Source: Anaerolineales bacterium (GTDB lineage Bacteria; Chloroflexota; Anaerolineae; 4572-78; J111). From it: 64,000 nucleotides of DNA. The stretch spans positions 1-64,000 of the forward strand of contig JACKAT010000017.1 of the NCBI GenBank assembly GCA_020634935.1, read 5' to 3'. The position numbers were made by a program, and so were the translations under genes. Below the pieces are notes generated by a model. It saw nothing but the letters and a program-made list of their open reading frames with translations. It had not been told where the DNA came from and searched no databases. Shown here piece after piece: positions 59,750-64,000 of this stretch (position 1 is its first letter; every line of letters begins with the position of its first letter).

Positions 59750-61690
59750 ATGAGCCAAAGCCATCCTTCAGCTTTTAGCTCAGACTACTCACAAGACCCG
59801 CAACCGCAGTTACAGATTGTAGTCCATGCCGGACCGCTAGCCGGAAAGGGCTATCCCATCAGAGGGGATGGGATTACCTTTGGCCGTGATCCGGAAAATG
59901 ATATTTCCTGGGACGACTCACAAGTTTCCCGCAGACATGCCCGGTTGACTCGCCAGAATAATGAACTGGTGCTGGAAGATTTAGGCAGCACCAACGGCAC
60001 CCTGGTCAACGGCAAACCGATCGACGGCCCCCATGTTTTGCAGCCGGCCGATATCATTAGCATCGGCACCTCCATTTTTGGGGTAAAGGGCTTTTCAGCC
60101 CCGAGTACGCTAGGGGTTACTCAAGTATCGCGTGATAGAATGACACTGCCGCCGGCCTTATCCAAGGCCGCCGCATCGCCGCCGCCGGCTCCGGCTCCCC
60201 GGCCAGCCGCCGCGCCAGCAGCCCAGCCGCCTCCCAAACAGTGGAATATGGTGGCGATTGGCGGGGTAGCGGTGTTTGTGATAGTCGTGGTGGCCCTGGC
60301 GGCGATCACCGCTTTCTTTTTGGTGCGGGGGCAAGATACCGGCGCAACGCAAGTACCCACTGTGGTTATCACCGCCCCACTGGGCGGCAGCGAGGTTCAA
60401 CTCAACGTGCCTGTCACCGTTCAGGCGACAGCTTCGGACTCGAGCGGCGTTACTCGGCTGGAATTGTGGGTAGACGGCGTCAAAACCGCCGAAGCCGCCA
60501 GCCCGGTCTCGCAAGGGCAGCCCACGCTGACCGCTTCGTTGCAATGGGTGCCAACCAGTCTGGGCAACCACACCCTTGAAATAAGAGCGCACAATGCCTC
60601 CGGCAACATCAGCGAACCGACCGCGGTTATCGTCAACGCCGTTGAAGATACAGCCGCCGGCACGCCTACACCGACCACTACTCCGGAAACGCCGACCGCG
60701 ACCGTCTCTACGGCCCCTTCGTTAACCGCTCTGACCGATCTCAATGTCCGCGGCGGGCCTGAAACCTTTTATGACTTACTGGGGCTGCTGCCATCGGGAA
60801 CTACCGCGGAAATTATTGGTCGAGATGAAACCCGGCAGTGGTGGCAAATTCGATTTGCACCCTCGCCTACCGGCCTCGGCTGGGTGTCGGCCGATCCCGG
60901 CTTCTCGAAAACCGTGAATGTCGATAACGTCCCTATCGCCGTAGCGCCGCCGACGCCCACCGGAACCCCAACCGATACCCCGACCACCACCACCACCCCA
61001 ACCTCGCTGCCCACCTTTACGCCGGCGCCCCCTACCGACATACCGCCAACCGATACCCCGCAGCCGACCAATACCCCGGTCCAAGAGGGAAGCAAAGTTG
61101 ATTTTGAAGTGTCTCCTAATCGGATTACCGGCGGGGATTGTGTGAATGTCAATTGGACGGTAACCGGGGTACGAGAGGTCTATTATCAGGGCCAAGGGGT
61201 CTCCGGGGTGGGTGATCGGATCGAATGCCCGGCGCAAACTACAACCTTCCGGCTGCGGATTATCAGACAAGACGGCTCTGAGCAAGTTGAAGACAGAACC
61301 GTCGAAGTCTCTGAACCGGTACATTCGGCCGGGCGGGTGACGCTAGAGCCTGATGACACTATCGATGTTGACGACGGTGATATTCCCGGTGACGATTTCA
61401 AATGGAATGTCGATGATGACGTGCGGCGATTTGAAGCGCGGGGCGAGGTTGAAATCTCCATTCGAGGTCCGCATGGCTCGTTGAACGATATTTCGCGTGA
61501 TGAATGCCGCGACGCCACCTACGGTGACTATGATTATATCGATGCCAGCGATTCGATTGCCGATCCCAACAACGCCCTGCGTGATGGATTTGCCATATGT
61601 TATCGCACCGATGATGGACGCATTGGAAAAATGCGCTTCCCTAGATTTAGCACCGGTGATTTAGAAATTGAATGGGCTACCTGGCCGTAA
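59750..61690 (+). CDS. FHA-domain membrane protein with Ig, SH3 and C-terminal domains
   Basis: 646 residues. FHA domain ~25-105 (GITFGRDPENDISWDD, VSRRHARLTRQNNELVLEDL, GSTNGTLVNG) that binds phospho-threonine inside the cell. Ala/Pro linker, membrane helix ~165-190 (VAIGGVAVFVIVVVALAAI). Outside: Ig-like domain (~200-300), SH3_3 domain (LNVRGGPETFYDLLGLLPSG, ~325-380), Thr/Pro-rich spacer, and an acidic C-terminal domain (~440-646). Typical of Chloroflexi signalling proteins linking a cytoplasmic phosphosignal to the envelope; no kinase partner is adjacent. Confidence 0.85.
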   Translation: MSQSHPSAFSSDYSQDPQPQLQIVVHAGPLAGKGYPIRGDGITFGRDPENDISWDDSQVSRRHARLTRQNNELVLEDLGSTNGTLVNGKPIDGPHVLQPADIISIGTSIFGVKGFSAPSTLGVTQVSRDRMTLPPALSKAAASPPPAPAPRPAAAPAAQPPPKQWNMVAIGGVAVFVIVVVALAAITAFFLVRGQDTGATQVPTVVITAPLGGSEVQLNVPVTVQATASDSSGVTRLELWVDGVKTAEAASPVSQGQPTLTASLQWVPTSLGNHTLEIRAHNASGNISEPTAVIVNAVEDTAAGTPTPTTTPETPTATVSTAPSLTALTDLNVRGGPETFYDLLGLLPSGTTAEIIGRDETRQWWQIRFAPSPTGLGWVSADPGFSKTVNVDNVPIAVAPPTPTGTPTDTPTTTTTPTSLPTFTPAPPTDIPPTDTPQPTNTPVQEGSKVDFEVSPNRITGGDCVNVNWTVTGVREVYYQGQGVSGVGDRIECPAQTTTFRLRIIRQDGSEQVEDRTVEVSEPVHSAGRVTLEPDDTIDVDDGDIPGDDFKWNVDDDVRRFEARGEVEISIRGPHGSLNDISRDECRDATYGDYDYIDASDSIADPNNALRDGFAICYRTDDGRIGKMRFPRFSTGDLEIEWATWP

Positions 61691-61922
61691 TCTGTCCCAG
61701 TACGACCAGGCCTGATAGGGTTAATCAAAATTTGGCAGCAAACGTGACTATCAAATGGAAATGCTCGTCAAAGACCCAAACTAACGAAACCCGGTCAGGT
61801 CTCTCTGCCCTTTCCGGCTCAAATTGACAATCTGGGTGGTTATTTGTTAATATTGAGCACACCTAGATTTAACATTCATACCGATCTTCTGACAGGAATC
61901 CCCGCGTTATCAGGAGGATAAC

Positions 61923-62537
61923 ATGACAATGTATGATGATGAACCAACGATGATGGGGTCCGGCCGTCCCTCGGCTATGTTGGTGATTCGCCAAGGCCCG
62001 CAAGCGGGTATGAGTTTTCCCTTAACTAGCCAGCAGGCCGTTATTGGCCGGGAAGAAGGTTTGGAAATTGTGCTGCAAGACCCAGAGGCGTCTCGCAGGC
62101 ACTCGCGGGTATATTGGCAGGCCGGTCGATACATTATCGAAGATATGGGCAGCACTAACGGTACGTTTGTTAACGGCATCCAAATTACCGGCCCGCAATT
62201 TCTCAATGCCGGTGATAGTATCGGAGTGGGGCAAACAGCACTGGTATTTCAGGTATCAAGTGCAGGGCAATTGGGTGGGCCGCCCCAATACCAGGCTGCG
62301 CCGCCGCCGGTGACCCCCGCCAGTACTCCCGTATCAGCCGGTAGTGAAAATAAATGGACCCAATACGCGCTTTATGGCTGCGGTTGCCTGCTGCTGGTGA
62401 CCATCTGCGTCTTGTTAGCCATCGCTTTCTTAATTATTCTTTACCCTGATACGCTAGAAGGGCTAACTCAGGTAACTTTTGACGCTTTGATTTTAGCGCA
62501 GGCTCATTTAAGTGACATTTATCCTAAAATAATGTAA
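61923..62537 (+). CDS. FHA-domain protein with C-terminal membrane helix
   Basis: 204 residues. FHA domain ~20-105 (AVIGREEGLEIVLQDPEASR, RHSRVYWQAGRYIIEDM, GSTNGTFVNGIQ). Pro-rich linker (~118-140) and a hydrophobic helix ~152-175 (GCGCLLLVTICVLLAIAFLI). Paralogue of the upstream FHA protein without its external domains. GGAGG precedes the ATG. Confidence 0.87.
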   Translation: MTMYDDEPTMMGSGRPSAMLVIRQGPQAGMSFPLTSQQAVIGREEGLEIVLQDPEASRRHSRVYWQAGRYIIEDMGSTNGTFVNGIQITGPQFLNAGDSIGVGQTALVFQVSSAGQLGGPPQYQAAPPPVTPASTPVSAGSENKWTQYALYGCGCLLLVTICVLLAIAFLIILYPDTLEGLTQVTFDALILAQAHLSDIYPKIM

Positions 62538-62641
62538 GCTGCGCCGGCTGAATGGCCCTTGCGGCCATTGTAGCCTGGAATTGACCCGCCAAGCCAAGCG
62601 CTTGGCCAAATAAAATCCCAGGCGCGAGAGATGTCCTTTCT

Positions 62642-62685
62642 AACCGATCCTTTATCTTGGTCAGGCCAGTGATGGAGGATCGGTT
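62642..62685. terminator. Bidirectional terminator between convergent genes
   Basis: 9-bp stem AACCGATCC / GGATCGGTT (62642-62650 / 62677-62685), followed by TTC on the + strand, in the gap between the FHA gene and the convergent kinase gene. Confidence 0.55.
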
Positions 62686-62690
62686 TTCTG

Positions 62691-64000
62691 TTACAAATCG
62701 CGGGGATTATCGAGCGGCAACATCACTTCAAAAGTGGTAGCAACGTTAGGCACACTTGAGACTTTAATCTGGCCGTTGTGCCGTTCAACGATGGCGTGAG
62801 CCGAGTATAATCCTAAGCCCAGGGCTTTGCCCACGGGTTTGGTGGTAAAAAACGGGCGAAATAGCTGATCCAAATCCTTCTCGGCGATACCAGGCCCGTT
62901 ATCGGTGATGACTACTTTTACCTCTCGCTCCGAAACCAACCGGGTCGATATTGTAATCTGAGGCTGGCGGGGCAGGTTGCTCATCGCGTCGCGGGCATTG
63001 AGCAGCAGATTGATCCAAACCAACTTTAGGTGGCTGACACTGGCCGACAACATCGGTTTGGCCTGGTAATCATTGATAATTTTGATATTAGATTTTTTGA
63101 GCGAACGAACCACCAACGCCAACGCCCCCTCGATAGTTTCGACCAGATCTGTCAACACGAAGAAATACCGTTCCTGGTTAGAAAATTCTAACAGGTTGGT
63201 AATGATATTTTGAATGCGTTCACCGGCTCTAAGGATACCGGTCGCCATCTCGTACGTCTCTGTATCGGGGGCGTTATCGAGTAAAATGAGCTGGCTGTTG
63301 GTCATCGTTACGGTTAAGGGGTTGTTGATCTGATGGGCAACACTCCCGGCCAGTTGACCAACCGCGGCTAAATTGGCCGATCGAAACAGCGAGGCCTGCC
63401 AGCGGCGCCGCTCGGAGACATCTTGGGCAAAGACAACCACCTGCTCACTTTGAGCTAGCCGGTTGCGGATGGGATAGATATGGAATTCGCGATCTTTAAG
63501 ATATAAATTGCTTTCATCTTTGGGCGAGGTCCAGGTGGTTTCCTGGCCGCTGCGCAGCGCTTCTTTAATTTGGGCGATTAACTCCGGCGCATCGTTAGGA
63601 CCATCGAGCAGCAAATAACTCCTGCCGACCAACTCTTCCGGCTTACCGCCCTGCCGTTCGGCTTCGATTCGATTCAGGGTGCTGATCGACAAATCTTGAT
63701 CCAAAATGTACAAACCGTCACTGATGCCATCGAAGATAACTTGGAGAGTGTTGTGACTGTGCAGGATTTTTTCGCGGCTCTGAGCCAGGTCGATATAAGC
63801 GGACGAGAGATCCTGAAACAAATAGGCATTTTCAATGGCGATAGCGGCCTGGCTACAAAAGATGGTCAACCACTGTTTGAGTTGATTGGAAAAACCGGCC
63901 TCTCGCCGGCTAATCAAGGCCAAAACACCGATAAGCTTCTCTCGCGAGATAATCGGGTTGACTTGGACCGATGTTGTCACCGGATTGGACTCGGCCAGCT
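62691..64000 (-). CDS. Sensor histidine kinase (GAF-PAS-HisKA-HATPase), partial
   Basis: At least 436 residues; the frame remains open at the right edge, so the true start is outside the window. The visible N-terminus is the end of a GAF domain (EKLIGVLALISRREAGFSNQ). Then a coiled linker, a PAS domain (~80-185, VIFDGISDGLYILDQDLSIS), HisKA with the phospho-His (GQLAGSVAHQINNPLTVTM, ~220), and the HATPase core (NARDAMSNLP, DNGPGIAEKDL, GLGLYSAHAIVERH). The first GAF part is lost. Partner response regulator not visible. Confidence 0.92.
   Translation of the reverse strand, partial: LAESNPVTTSVQVNPIISREKLIGVLALISRREAGFSNQLKQWLTIFCSQAAIAIENAYLFQDLSSAYIDLAQSREKILHSHNTLQVIFDGISDGLYILDQDLSISTLNRIEAERQGGKPEELVGRSYLLLDGPNDAPELIAQIKEALRSGQETTWTSPKDESNLYLKDREFHIYPIRNRLAQSEQVVVFAQDVSERRRWQASLFRSANLAAVGQLAGSVAHQINNPLTVTMTNSQLILLDNAPDTETYEMATGILRAGERIQNIITNLLEFSNQERYFFVLTDLVETIEGALALVVRSLKKSNIKIINDYQAKPMLSASVSHLKLVWINLLLNARDAMSNLPRQPQITISTRLVSEREVKVVITDNGPGIAEKDLDQLFRPFFTTKPVGKALGLGLYSAHAIVERHNGQIKVSSVPNVATTFEVMLPLDNPRDL

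Overview
The window looks like a chromosomal stretch of a bacterium of the Chloroflexota, most likely an Anaerolineae-type filament. This is inference from gene style: a STAND/TPR regulator, a DUF4015 glycosidase-like protein, Pro/Thr-rich FHA, SH3 and FW-domain surface proteins, a sufCBDSU-Rieske-sufT operon, corrinoid/folate C1 genes, and dense intergenic palindromes. No rRNA, tRNA or CRISPR array was seen.

Layout. 1-2.9 kb: the 3' part of a STAND-type regulator and an HU-like/DUF4469 protein. 3.0-13.4 kb: a minus-strand type I restriction-modification island, in transcription order hsdM, hsdS (short C-terminus), a double GxxExxY protein, a DUF3800 protein, hsdR, and a coiled-coil/membrane/LGFP-like protein. 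Four junctions in this island and the DNA upstream of hsdM hold arrays of one palindromic repeat family found nowhere else in the window. Two near-identical 86-nt putative small-RNA genes bracket the hsdR module. 13.4-14.7 kb is non-coding and contains an array of eighteen exactly 22-bp units with a CAC-N4-GTG core. 15-22.6 kb: a secreted lipase-like protein, a MOSC protein, an M42 peptidase, a zinc alcohol dehydrogenase and an RhlE-type helicase. 22.7-29.3 kb: a folate/corrinoid C1 cluster (RACo, MetV, MetF, AcsE-like methyltransferase, GntR regulator) plus a UPF0173 hydrolase. 29.5-37.4 kb: housekeeping and sugar-acid genes (M50-like protease, PPK2, PHP phosphatase, GNAT, sugar isomerase, Nudix, DenD-like dehydrogenase, PAP2, nucleotidyltransferase) and one broken gene.

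37.6-51 kb is a sulfur and iron-sulfur block: ferredoxin-NADP reductase, then a CysM-like synthase, a rhodanese-MoeB fusion and a MoaD/ThiS carrier that together resemble the CysO-type cysteine route, then the suf operon, and divergently sufR and mrp. The sufC-sufR gap holds two textbook promoters facing apart and a near-match to the SufR operator. 51-64 kb: a DinB-like protein, an ECF sigma/anti-sigma pair with an extracytoplasmic propeller, a DUF4015 plus degenerate deacetylase protein, two lipoproteins (one with an FW/NBR1 domain), two FHA membrane proteins and a partial sensor kinase.

The least explained signals are the 22-bp CAC-N4-GTG array, the twin small-RNA candidates, and the island-specific palindromes, including a repeat block bracketed by a duplicated hsdM tail.
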